This document shows, in pieces, positions 34,198 to 41,995 of a stretch of 64,000 nt of DNA. Below the pieces are notes generated by a model. The model ran no database searches, was not told the DNA's origin, and was given only the letters and a program-made list of their open reading frames with translations. Each line of letters opens with the position of its first letter. Within the stretch, counting starts at the first letter, position 1. The translations under genes and the position numbers were made by a program. This DNA comes from Mycolicibacterium komossense (GTDB lineage: Bacteria; Actinomycetota; Actinomycetes; Mycobacteriales; Mycobacteriaceae), in assembly GCF_025822605.1 (NCBI RefSeq), contig NZ_JACKTY010000033.1:124509-188508 (forward strand). The letters are read 5' to 3'.

Positions 34198-34653
34198 TCA
34201 GCCCTCCCGCAGCATCGCCAGCGCGTCCGCCACCGCGCGGACTGCTTCGGGAACCGCGGCGCTCACCGGCTCGCTCAAACCGATACCGTCCTGCACGGTG
34301 CGCACCTCGCACCCCACCACGACAGTGCGGGGGGCGGTGCCGCCGAGTGCGGTCAGACTCGCGAACACCGCGCCCGGATCCATGCTGTGCGCGTCGAGAC
34401 CACTGGTTGCGGGGAGTGTGTCGAGATCAGCCTCGAACACATGCACCGTTCCCGGCGCCCCGCGGGTGGGTATCGCGTCGACCAGTACCAGTCCATCCCA
34501 CCCGTCCATCAGGTCGTAGGCCAGGTGCATGCCGCGGATGCCGTAGTCGGTGACGCAGACCGTGTCGTTGTCGGGGCAGGGGACGTGGTTGATCACCTCG
34601 GGACCGAAGCCGTCGTCCCCCAGGAAGATGTTGCCGATGCCGGCAATCAGCAC
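34198..34653 (-). CDS. [NiFe]-hydrogenase large-subunit C-terminal endopeptidase
   Basis: 151 residues of the HycI/HyaD/HoxM peptidase family: LIAGIGNIFLGDDGFGPEV (first acidic metal ligand), LVLVDAIPTRGAPGTVHVFE, and the distal His in DAHSMDPGAVFASL. These peptidases use bound nickel as the recognition signal and remove the large-subunit C-terminal extension after the conserved His. The expected target here is the 22-residue tail after H576 of the large subunit encoded at 38253-40049. Confidence 0.93.
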   Translation of the reverse strand: MLIAGIGNIFLGDDGFGPEVINHVPCPDNDTVCVTDYGIRGMHLAYDLMDGWDGLVLVDAIPTRGAPGTVHVFEADLDTLPATSGLDAHSMDPGAVFASLTALGGTAPRTVVVGCEVRTVQDGIGLSEPVSAAVPEAVRAVADALAMLREG

Positions 34654-34662
34654 GCGAGGCAG

Positions 34663-34782
34663 TTACATGCTCCGCATCTTGAGATAGCGGCGGATATCCG
34701 GTAGCGAGCTGACGCCGACCACCACCCCGCCAACGATGACGACGCCCACCGCGATGGTGGCCACCCAACCTACTGTTGCCAT
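34663..34782 (-). CDS. 39-residue single-span membrane peptide in hydrogenase operon
   Basis: A short gene with a strong AAAGGAG site six bases before its ATG. The product starts MATVGWVATIAVGVVIVGG, has one hydrophobic helix at about residues 5-25, and ends in a basic tail with RRYLKMRSM. It overlaps the end of the upstream gene by 13 bases, so it is translationally coupled within the operon. Small proteins of this sort (I recall the name DUF6893) recur in actinobacterial hydrogenase loci. A membrane tether or electron-transfer accessory is possible; function unknown. Confidence 0.75.
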   Translation of the reverse strand: MATVGWVATIAVGVVIVGGVVVGVSSLPDIRRYLKMRSM

Positions 34783-36116
34783 GTCGAACTCCTTTCAGTG
34801 CCTAACTCCGGTGTCGTCAGCGGCTCGAGCTCATCCGGTGCGAAGTACAGGTAGCGGCCGTACCAGTCGTGCAGGTCGGCCGCCGGGTCGTCATCGACGG
34901 TGACGCCGATCTGGTGATCGCCATCGACGGTCTCGTGCACCGAGGTGACGGTGGCGACCTTGCCGGCGAAGAAGATGTCCTGGGCGTCGGCGCGGCGTGC
35001 GGGTCTCAGCCGGACCTTGCTGCCGCGCGCCACCCGGACCCCGTCGACCAGGACTGCGTCGGTATCGGGTGCAACGGCGTTGTCGGCGATGGGGTCCCAC
35101 CAGTCGACCCCATCCGGGATCTCGGGGATGAGACCGGCATGTGGGTCACGCAGCACCCCGTGCAGCCGTTGCAACGCCTGCGGCGACATCGAGTCGCAAC
35201 GGTCGATGATCTGCGCGGCCAACGGATCGGTGGCGCGGGCCTGGGCCTTTTCGTCGTCGGTCATCGTCATCACCCGCAGGGTGAGGATCTCGTCGATCTC
35301 GGTCGAGTCGTACAGTGCGCCTTGGCTCTGTTCGGCGATCTCAGGATGGTCGTAGAGGATGATCGGCGAGATCAACAGCAGCGCATGGTCACCCGGCGGG
35401 CCGGCCAGCACCGGGAAGCAGCGGTGCTGCCGGCACCGGTCCACTGCCGCCGTCGCCCATTCGGGTGGCTCGAGCAGGGAGATGAATGCCCCGTCACTGA
35501 CCTCGGCGATGAGGTGCGTGCCGATCATCGAGGTGGCGATCGCGTCGTCCTTGCCGCCGGCGAACGCGGTGGTGTTTCGGACTACGATGGTGAGCCGCTG
35601 TAGTCCGTCGCCGGGTTCACTCGTGACCGTGAGGCGTCCGTGCAGGGTGCGTCGGGAGCGCAGGAGGCGTCCGCCGTCGACGGTTTCGATGGCCCGGTCC
35701 GCCGGAGCCGACAGCTGGAAGGTCCACGACTGCCCGAGGTGGCCGAGCTCCAATGGCCCGAAGGTGAGCTCTGTTTCGACCGCCTCATCCCAGCTGAGCC
35801 AGGCGTTGGTATCGGTTCTGAGCTCGGCCACCGGCTCGAAATCGCCGTCGCCGTTGCTCTTTTCGACGCAGCGGCGCTGCTGGTGCAGGAATCGGAGCAC
35901 CAGGGTGATCGTCGCACAGTCGCCCTCGACGCAGAATTGGGCCGACACCGTGTCGTCCTCGCCGAATGCGCTCTCGGCTGCGCCTGGTGGTCCCAAAACG
36001 CCGAACTGCCAACGTGACTGGTTCTTACTCGAGGACGCGCGGTAGGGGTAGAGGAGATAGCCCTCGTAGAGCACTGCGTCGGCGATGGTACGGGCCCGGT
36101 CCCAGCCGGCGGTCAT
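34770..36116 (-). CDS. Hydrogenase-cluster protein of unknown function, 448 residues
   Basis: 448 residues, soluble, no transmembrane helix. The middle contains beta-rich stretches (VETELTFGPLELGHLGQSWTFQLSAP, SRRTLHGRLTVTSEPGDGLQRLTIVVRN). The last 90 residues (DAVLVDGVRVARGSKVRLRPA ... GKVATVTSVHETVDGDHQIGVTVDDDP) resemble a small SH3-like barrel. Position between two other cluster-specific unknowns, with four-base overlap to the upstream gene, indicates a hydrogenase-specific job. I do not recognise a functional family. Confidence 0.75.
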   Translation of the reverse strand: MTAGWDRARTIADAVLYEGYLLYPYRASSSKNQSRWQFGVLGPPGAAESAFGEDDTVSAQFCVEGDCATITLVLRFLHQQRRCVEKSNGDGDFEPVAELRTDTNAWLSWDEAVETELTFGPLELGHLGQSWTFQLSAPADRAIETVDGGRLLRSRRTLHGRLTVTSEPGDGLQRLTIVVRNTTAFAGGKDDAIATSMIGTHLIAEVSDGAFISLLEPPEWATAAVDRCRQHRCFPVLAGPPGDHALLLISPIILYDHPEIAEQSQGALYDSTEIDEILTLRVMTMTDDEKAQARATDPLAAQIIDRCDSMSPQALQRLHGVLRDPHAGLIPEIPDGVDWWDPIADNAVAPDTDAVLVDGVRVARGSKVRLRPARRADAQDIFFAGKVATVTSVHETVDGDHQIGVTVDDDPAADLHDWYGRYLYFAPDELEPLTTPELGTERSSTWQQ

Positions 36117-36751
36117 CGGAGCTCCCGGACGCCGTCTAACAGCGAGGTGACCGCCTCGTCGATATCGAGCATGCCTTTGACCGACTTGTACTCGGCCAGC
36201 GCGGCGATGGTGTCATGCCCCAGCCGGACCCAGCCGCTGTTGGGGTAGTGCTGGTGCACGAGGTCGCGCCAGATTCTCACCGGCACGTCATACTGACTCT
36301 CCTGGTCCCAGGGCACCTGCGTGACCGCGAATCCCGTCTTGCCTCTGGTGAAAATCGTTCCGCTGAACAGGAATTGCAGGGGGATGGTGCCGTCGCGCAG
36401 GGCGTGCAGATACTTCGATCCGGTGACCTCGAAGTCATAGGTACAATCCAGCGGAAGGACCACCTCGGTGCGGCTGGCGAAACCCTGGACCATTGCCGCG
36501 GCGTGCTGCCACAGGAACGTTCGTTGTGTGTTGGACCAGCGCGACCGAGGACCGAACATATCGGTCAGCCCCGCCGCCTCGTCGTCGCTGTACGGCCGGC
36601 GCAGCGGCTCGATGCGCACCTGGGCGCGCAACGCGATCGCGTGCACCGGATCGTCACCGTCGGCCGCTACGTCGATCCGGGCGATCAGCCGCGGTGTCAC
36701 CGAGTACGGCTCCGGCGCCACATCCACCACAGTGAACCGCACCCCGGTCAT
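36113..36751 (-). CDS. Hydrogenase-cluster protein of unknown function (DUF6084-like)
   Basis: 212 residues. Starts VRFTVVDVAPEPYSVTPRLIARIDV and continues as a beta-rich protein with IALRAQVRIEPLRRPYSDDEAAGLTDMFG, EVVLPLDCTYDFEVTGSKYLHAL and IPLQFLFSGTIF. The pattern recalls a family (DUF6084) found in actinobacterial hydrogenase loci; the label is from memory. No cofactor motif is visible. Overlaps both neighbours by four bases, so it is part of one translationally coupled unit. Confidence 0.75.
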   Translation of the reverse strand: MTGVRFTVVDVAPEPYSVTPRLIARIDVAADGDDPVHAIALRAQVRIEPLRRPYSDDEAAGLTDMFGPRSRWSNTQRTFLWQHAAAMVQGFASRTEVVLPLDCTYDFEVTGSKYLHALRDGTIPLQFLFSGTIFTRGKTGFAVTQVPWDQESQYDVPVRIWRDLVHQHYPNSGWVRLGHDTIAALAEYKSVKGMLDIDEAVTSLLDGVRELR

Positions 36752-37362
36752 GAAGCGCGGCGCGCAATCTGACCGAAGAAGTCATCGATGTATGCGCGCA
36801 CCTGCTGGCCGCCGTCGAACCCGCGCCACAGCATCCGCAGCCGCCCGACGAATTCGTAACAGGCGTCGATGGGGACCAGGAAACAGTCCGGAGGTTCGTC
36901 GCCGTCGGGCATCCGGACCAGCAGTGCCTCGACGTCGTCGGCCATCGTCGCCACCCGGTGATCGGCGGCGGTGATCAGTTGCCAGGTCTGCATGTCCAGT
37001 TCGGATTCGGTGGCGCCGGCCGGGCCTGGATAGAAGCCGACGGTTTTGTCCAGCGCCGAGTTACGGAAGAAGAACGCCAGTCCGACCGGAATCTGCAGGA
37101 CCTCCCATTCCCGGCGCCCGAGAGCGAGATCGGGAAAGCGCAGGTAGCGGTCCGGCACCGACCGGTAGCGCAGCTGGGCGCCGCCGTCGGTGAACAACAG
37201 GTAGCAGCCCCGGCAGACGCACATCAATTGCCGGCCTTCGACATTCACCACATGCTGATGTTCGTCGGCGATGTCCTCCGAGCACATCTGGCAACGTTCA
37301 CCGGGCGGCTGCGGCGCCTTCGCGGCCCGAATGCGGGCCAGCACGTCGTAGGCGCTCTCCAT
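36748..37362 (-). CDS. Hydrogenase-cluster zinc-ribbon-like protein (DUF5947-like)
   Basis: 204 residues. The N-terminus carries a cysteine cluster C24-x-x-C27 (ERCQMCSED) and C48-x-C50-x-x-C53 (MCVCRGCYLLF), which could hold zinc or an iron-sulfur cluster. The remainder is a compact domain with VPIDACYEFVGRLRMLWRGFDGG near the end. I recall it as the DUF5947 family of hydrogenase loci. A role in electron transfer or assembly is plausible. It overlaps the NifU/Rieske-like gene by one base. Confidence 0.75.
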   Translation of the reverse strand: MESAYDVLARIRAAKAPQPPGERCQMCSEDIADEHQHVVNVEGRQLMCVCRGCYLLFTDGGAQLRYRSVPDRYLRFPDLALGRREWEVLQIPVGLAFFFRNSALDKTVGFYPGPAGATESELDMQTWQLITAADHRVATMADDVEALLVRMPDGDEPPDCFLVPIDACYEFVGRLRMLWRGFDGGQQVRAYIDDFFGQIARRAS

Positions 37363-38249
37363 CAGAGCACCGCGGGTGTCGCCAGGATCGCCATCGACAG
37401 CACGCCTTCACGGAGCAGCAGGGGGATCGGGTCGAGATGTATCTCTGGACCGACGCCCTCGTCGACACCCGCGCCGGCGTGCTTGACGTCGAAATGGGAG
37501 CGGCAACGGGGGCATCGCAGCACCAGCTCACGTTGCCCGGCGCGTACTAGCCGGTGCAGCGCCGCGCCGGCCAACGAGGCGTCGCAGCGACCGCACCGGT
37601 CGTGGTATGCGAACAGTTCGTCGTCGATCCGGCAGGCCAGCACCGTCGTCCCGGCGACCAGGAAGCCACCGACCTCGCCAGACGCCAATGCGGCCAGATC
37701 CGGGACTGGATGCCACTCGGCGCCGCCGTGCACCCGACGCAACAGGGTCTCGGCCGGGATCATCGTCGGCATCGGATCTTCCTGCGCAGCAATGACTTCG
37801 ATGGAAGTGATCTCCGGGGCGGCGGCGCGAATGGCATCCTCTACCGTGAGCTCCAGGGTCACTGCCGACGAGGGGCAGCTTCGGCAGCTGCCCGCGAACC
37901 TCAACCGGACCACATCGTCGGTGATGTCCAACAGGTCGACGTCACCGCCGTGCGAACCCAGGTACGGCCGGACGCGCTCAAGTGCGTCGGCGACGCGCCG
38001 GTGGAGGTCGTGCGGATGCAACCCATGCACCAACAGCAGGCTGGCCACCAGGTCGTCGCTGGCCAACCGTTCGATCAGCCCGGGCTCGCCTGACATCTCC
38101 AGGATGCGTTGCAGGCCAGCGCCATACAGCTCGACCACTTCCCTGACCAGCTGCTCTGCCCGGTCACGCGCGACCGGGCCACCTGTGGAGCTGGCGTCCA
38201 GCAAAACCTGGATCCGATCGCCTGCCGCGCGCCACTCGGGTGTTGCCAT
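37362..38249 (-). CDS. NifU-domain plus Rieske-like iron-sulfur protein of group 1h hydrogenase
   Basis: 295 residues. A helical N-terminus is followed by a NifU C-terminal-type domain (about 95-155) with C122-x-x-C125 (SCRSCPSS), then a Rieske-like domain (about 178-265). The latter lacks the canonical CxH/CxxH: the visible ligands are C219-x-x-C222 and C246-x-x-C249 with H252 nearby, so it may bind a differently ligated cluster or zinc. Proteins of this fused type accompany group 1h hydrogenases and are candidate electron acceptors. It lies three bases after the large-subunit gene. Confidence 0.85.
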   Translation of the reverse strand: MATPEWRAAGDRIQVLLDASSTGGPVARDRAEQLVREVVELYGAGLQRILEMSGEPGLIERLASDDLVASLLLVHGLHPHDLHRRVADALERVRPYLGSHGGDVDLLDITDDVVRLRFAGSCRSCPSSAVTLELTVEDAIRAAAPEITSIEVIAAQEDPMPTMIPAETLLRRVHGGAEWHPVPDLAALASGEVGGFLVAGTTVLACRIDDELFAYHDRCGRCDASLAGAALHRLVRAGQRELVLRCPRCRSHFDVKHAGAGVDEGVGPEIHLDPIPLLLREGVLSMAILATPAVL

Positions 38250-38252
38250 GCA

Positions 38253-40049
38253 TCACTCGCCGGTGACGGATTGGGTCGGTGAGTGCAGTTTCTCCAGCGT
38301 CTTACCGTCCCCGAGGTACATGTGCACTCCGCAGGGCAGACACGGGTCGAAACTGCGGACGGTCCGCATGATGTCGATTCCCTTGAAGTTCTCTCTGTCG
38401 TTTTCCTCGAAGATCGGTTGGCCTTGTACCGCGTCCTCGTACGGTCCCGGTGTGCCGAAGCTGTCGCGCGGGTTGGCATTCCATGGTGTCGGGGGATACG
38501 GGTGGTAGTTCGCGATCTTGCCGTCCCTGATCACCATGTGATGGCTGAGCACTCCGCGGACAGCCTCGGTGAAGCCGCACCCGATGGCATCGTCGGGAAC
38601 GTCGAACTTCTCCCAGGTCTTGGTGCGCCCGGCGCGAATCTCCACCAGCGCCTTCTCGGCGAAATGCAGCGCTGCGGCAGCGGCGTAGGCCTGGAAGTAG
38701 GTACGGGCGCGGTTGCGTTCGATGGTGTTGCTGCCGTGCTCGGGGATCTTCCACTCGAGCTCGACCGGCCCCTTGAGGATCGTCTTGGGCAGGTTGATCT
38801 TCACGCTGTGACCGGTCGACTGCACGTACCCGATGTCGACGAGACCGGCCAGCGCGGTCGACCAGAGCCGGGCCAGCGGGCCGCCGCCGGTATCGAGCGC
38901 CAGATGATCTTTGCCGTCGAACCAGCGTGGTGACATCACCCAGCTGTACTTGTCATCCATATCGCGCTTCTGCGGCTTGGGGTTGGTGTGCTGGTTCCAC
39001 GGATGGCGCCGGTCCACGGGGTTGCCCAGCGGATCGGTCTTGACGAACATCTCCTGATCGGTCCAGTCGTCGTAATACGAACTGCCCAAAAGGATCCGGA
39101 TACCGAGGTTGATATCGACGAGCGAGTGGGTGACCAGCTTGCCGTCGACCACGACGCCCGGCGTCACGAACATCGCGTTGCCCCACTTCTCCATGTCCTG
39201 ATAGGCGAAGTTGCAGATATCCGGATCCTGGAAGGACCCCCAGCAGCCGAGCAGAGTGCGGCGCAGGCCGACCTTTTCGTACCCGGGCAGCGCTTCGTAG
39301 AAAAAGTCGAAGAGGTCATCGTGCATGGGCACGACCTTTTTCATGAACTCGACGTAGCGCATCAACCGGGTCATGTAATCGGTCATCAGCTGAATGGTCG
39401 CGACGGTACCGACGCCGCCGGGATAGAGCGTCGAGGGATGGACGTGTCGACCTTCCATGAGGCAGAACATCTCTCGCGTCCACCGGCTGACCTGCAGTGC
39501 CTCCCGATAGAATTCGCCGGTAAACGGATTGAGCGAGCGCATGATATCGGCGATGGTCCGATAGCCGTGGGCGTCGGAGTTGGGCGCACGGGTGTTCTCG
39601 GCTTTGGCCAGCACGCTGGGATTGGTCTCGGCGACCATCTTCTCGCAATAGTCGACGCCGACCAGGTTCTCCTGAAAGATGTTGTGGTCGAACATGTACT
39701 CGGCGGCTTCGCCCAGATTCACGATCCATTCGCCCAGGTGTGGCGGTTTGACGCCGTAGGCCATGTTTTGGGCATAGCAGGAGCAGGTCGCGTGGTTGTC
39801 GCCGCAGATACCGCAGATCCGGCTGGTGATGAAGTGCGCGTCGCGCGGATCCTTGCCCTTCATGAAGATCGAGTAGCCACGGAAGATCGAGGAGGTGCTG
39901 TGACACTCGACGACCTCGCGATTCTCGAAGTCGATTTTGGTGTAGATGCCGAGACTGCCGACAATTCTGGTGATCGGGTCCCAGGCCATCTCTACCAGGG
40001 AACCCGGGTCTCGCTTCACTTGGGACGGCTCAGGGATGATCGTTGTCAT
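38253..40049 (-). CDS. hhyL: Group 1h [NiFe]-hydrogenase large subunit
   Basis: 598 residues. The L1 nickel-site motif is TSRICGICGDNHATCSCY (C79, C82), a form characteristic of actinobacterial high-affinity (group 1h, formerly group 5) hydrogenases. The L2 motif is DPCLPCGVH (C570, C573, H576). A 22-residue tail after H576 should be cut off by the operon-encoded endopeptidase. The enzyme oxidises H2, in characterised relatives down to atmospheric concentration, feeding the respiratory chain during starvation. It lies 48 bases after the small-subunit gene. Confidence 0.96.
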   Translation of the reverse strand: MTTIIPEPSQVKRDPGSLVEMAWDPITRIVGSLGIYTKIDFENREVVECHSTSSIFRGYSIFMKGKDPRDAHFITSRICGICGDNHATCSCYAQNMAYGVKPPHLGEWIVNLGEAAEYMFDHNIFQENLVGVDYCEKMVAETNPSVLAKAENTRAPNSDAHGYRTIADIMRSLNPFTGEFYREALQVSRWTREMFCLMEGRHVHPSTLYPGGVGTVATIQLMTDYMTRLMRYVEFMKKVVPMHDDLFDFFYEALPGYEKVGLRRTLLGCWGSFQDPDICNFAYQDMEKWGNAMFVTPGVVVDGKLVTHSLVDINLGIRILLGSSYYDDWTDQEMFVKTDPLGNPVDRRHPWNQHTNPKPQKRDMDDKYSWVMSPRWFDGKDHLALDTGGGPLARLWSTALAGLVDIGYVQSTGHSVKINLPKTILKGPVELEWKIPEHGSNTIERNRARTYFQAYAAAAALHFAEKALVEIRAGRTKTWEKFDVPDDAIGCGFTEAVRGVLSHHMVIRDGKIANYHPYPPTPWNANPRDSFGTPGPYEDAVQGQPIFEENDRENFKGIDIMRTVRSFDPCLPCGVHMYLGDGKTLEKLHSPTQSVTGE

Positions 40050-40097
40050 CAGGCTTCGCTCTCTATTGACTAGTGAAAGACGTTCTGCCGCAGGCAG

Positions 40098-41153
40098 CTA
40101 CCAGGTGCGGCGAGCACCGGTGGTGAGTTCTTTGCCCTTGTGCCGCCACTTGGGCTCTTTGTCCACGGTTCGGCCGGTGACCTGGCGGAGGTTGCGGATC
40201 ACCGACCCGTACAGACCTGACGCCGTCGTCGAGATCTTGCCGCCGGGGGGCTCGTCCATGAATGGCATGAACTTGTCCGGGAACCCCGGCATCGTGCAGC
40301 CGATGCAGATACCGCCGACGTTGGGGCAGCCACCGATGCCGTTGATCCAACCGCGTTTGGGCACATTGCATTTCACCACCGGGCCCCAGCAGCCGAGCTT
40401 GACTATGCATTTCGGCGATCCGTACTCCGTGGCAAAGTCGCCCTGCTCGTAGTAGCCGGCCCGGTCGCACCCCTCGTGCACGGTGTTCCCGAACAGCCAC
40501 GTCGGCCGCAGCTCCTCGTCGAGCGGGATCATCGGCGCCTGACCGGTGGCCATGTACAGCAGATAGGTCAGCGTTTCGGCCATATTGTCCGGATGGGCCG
40601 GGCACCCGGGCACGCACACAATTGGTATGCCCGCCTTGCTCTTCCAGTCCCACCCGAGGTAGTCGGGTACGCCCATCGCACCGGTCGGATTGCCCGCCAT
40701 GGCGTGGATACCGCCGTAGGTGGCACAGGTTCCGACCGCGACGATCGCGGTCGCCTTGGGGGCGAGGCGGTCGAGCCACTCACTCGTCGTCATCGGCTGA
40801 CCCGTCGCCGGGTCGTTGCCGAAACCGCACCAGTAGCCCTCGTCGTGCAGAGCTTCGTTGGGGATCGAGCCTTCGACGACGAGCACGAACGGTTCCAGTT
40901 CGCCCCGGTCGGCCCTGAAGAACCATTCGAGGAAGTCGTCCGCGCCCCCGGCGGGGCCGCATTCGAAGTCGATCAGGGGCCAGTGCACGGCGATCTTGGG
41001 CAGGCCGGGCAGGGCGCCGAGGGCTATCTCCTCGATGCTGGGTTGCGTGGCTGCGGTCAGTGCGACCGAATCGCCGTCGCAGCTCAGCCCGGCATTGATC
41101 CAGAGCACGTGAATCAATGTTTCTTCCGCTTTGACTGCTGCTTCTGTGAGCAT
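40098..41153 (-). CDS. hhyS: Group 1h [NiFe]-hydrogenase small subunit
   Basis: 351 residues, no Tat signal and no C-terminal membrane helix, unlike classical uptake hydrogenases. Iron-sulfur ligands appear in GLSCDGDS (C25, with D28 where other families have Cys), VGTCATYGG, VPGCPAHPD, HEGCDRAGYYEQGD, KLGCWGPVVKCNVPKR and GGICIGCTMPGFPD. The 3Cys-1Asp proximal cluster is a documented feature of the Ralstonia eutropha actinobacterial-type hydrogenase. A 248-base region separates it from hypA and should hold the promoter; no convincing -10/-35 pair was identified there. Confidence 0.96.
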   Translation of the reverse strand: MLTEAAVKAEETLIHVLWINAGLSCDGDSVALTAATQPSIEEIALGALPGLPKIAVHWPLIDFECGPAGGADDFLEWFFRADRGELEPFVLVVEGSIPNEALHDEGYWCGFGNDPATGQPMTTSEWLDRLAPKATAIVAVGTCATYGGIHAMAGNPTGAMGVPDYLGWDWKSKAGIPIVCVPGCPAHPDNMAETLTYLLYMATGQAPMIPLDEELRPTWLFGNTVHEGCDRAGYYEQGDFATEYGSPKCIVKLGCWGPVVKCNVPKRGWINGIGGCPNVGGICIGCTMPGFPDKFMPFMDEPPGGKISTTASGLYGSVIRNLRQVTGRTVDKEPKWRHKGKELTTGARRTW

Positions 41154-41401
41154 GCTGGCGCAGCTTTCCGGGATCCGGGCGAGGATCCCTACGGCGCAGG
41201 AGTCGCCCTTCGGCCCACTTGCGCGTCGCTAAACCCAGAGTGGCCCAGGTCACACTTGCTTGTCAATGAGTTGCTACGGACTTCCTGCCAGGTCTCATTG
41301 TCTTCACAGCTGCAGCGGTCGGCCGGAGATCGCCATTGACGCCAAGGTAACTTTGCTGATGCTGGGAACGCATTGTGGCGCACTATGTTTCGGCTATCTG
41401 C

Positions 41402-41758
41402 CTAGTCGTCATGAGCCTGCTTGTCGTGAACCTCTAACGACGTCACCAGAAACTCGTTGCCGTGGGTGACCTCGACGTCGGCGCTCCCGCAGACCGGGCA
41501 GAGCAGCGACCACCGCGATTCGATCTCGGACTGTTGTGCGCAGGACCGGCATACCACCTCGGCGGCGATGAGCTCCAGCTCGAGCTCGGCGTCGGGCAGC
41601 GACTCGTACTGGCGGATCAGCGACCAGCAGAACTCCAGCGATTCGGGCACGACCTGGCGCAGTGCACCGACGCGAACCCGCACGATGTCCACGTGATGGC
41701 CCACCGCGTGTGGGCGCACGACGCCGGCGATCGCCTCGCACAGCGACAATTCATGCAC
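41402..41758 (-). CDS. hypA: Hydrogenase nickel-insertion protein HypA
   Basis: 118 residues. Begins MHELSLCEAI, where H2 is the nickel ligand, and carries the zinc site as VVCRSCAQQ and LLCPVCGSAD. HypA works with the GTPase HypB to deliver Ni(II) to the large subunit; hypB is not in this window. The gene lies upstream of, and in the same direction as, the structural genes but 248 bases away, so it may have its own promoter. Confidence 0.95.
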   Translation of the reverse strand: MHELSLCEAIAGVVRPHAVGHHVDIVRVRVGALRQVVPESLEFCWSLIRQYESLPDAELELELIAAEVVCRSCAQQSEIESRWSLLCPVCGSADVEVTHGNEFLVTSLEVHDKQAHDD

Positions 41759-41838
41759 CGTCTAATGGTGCCTCCGAAGTGGTGACCGCCGCCGCGTTAT
41801 GCGTCTTGCCTGCGCCAACACCGCGCTGAAAAAGAGGG

Positions 41839-41868
41839 TTGCGTCGGCGCGACGAGCAGGACTACAGT
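41839..41868 (+). promoter_or_regulatory. SigA-type promoter driving a leaderless leader peptide
   Basis: TTGCGT (41839-41844) and TACAGT (41863-41868) are separated by 18 bases. Seven bases after the -10 is the GTG at 41876, exactly where a transcript start is expected, so the mRNA probably begins with the start codon of the leader peptide. Confidence 0.65.
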
Positions 41869-41875
41869 CGCCGAC

Positions 41876-41920
41876 GTGCGTGCACATCTCGTAGTAGCCA
41901 GTACCCGCAGCGGGGTCTGA
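41876..41920 (+). CDS. Leader peptide MRAHLVVASTRSGV, candidate attenuator
   Basis: A 14-codon reading frame from GTG to TGA, rich in branched-chain residues: one Leu and three Val, two of them consecutive GTA codons, which are uncommon in such GC-rich DNA. It resembles the short leader peptides of actinobacterial ilvB and leuA operons. Its codons run through the 5' arm of the hairpin at 41891-41958 and its stop is in the loop, so ribosome position would decide whether that hairpin forms. The downstream gene encodes a LeuA regulatory-type domain, matching the amino acid theme. Confidence 0.6.
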   Translation: MRAHLVVASTRSGV

Positions 41921-41958
41921 TCCAGACCGACCCCCCGCTGTGGGTCGGATGCTACTAC
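41891..41958 (+). promoter_or_regulatory. Long imperfect hairpin in the mRNA leader
   Basis: GTAGTAGC (41891-41898) pairs with GCTACTAC (41951-41958). Inside, ACCCGCAGCGGGG (41903-41915) pairs with CCCCGCTGTGGGT (41933-41945), one G-U included. An 8-bp basal and a 13-bp upper helix are separated by an internal loop. The hairpin ends 37 bases before the ATG of the next gene and is followed by CTTCCTCTG. It overlaps the leader peptide, so translation and folding compete. Confidence 0.65.
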
Positions 41959-41995
41959 CTGTCGGTCGCTTCCTCTGAGAAGAAAAGACCGGCAC

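Noticed and set aside
41240..41255. CRP-like half site upstream of hhyS
   Set aside because: Only the TGTGA half fits; the second half is off by one and mismatched.
41759..41995. T-box riboswitch before the LeuA-like gene
   Set aside because: No specifier-loop or T-box core sequence; the leader-peptide model explains the region better.
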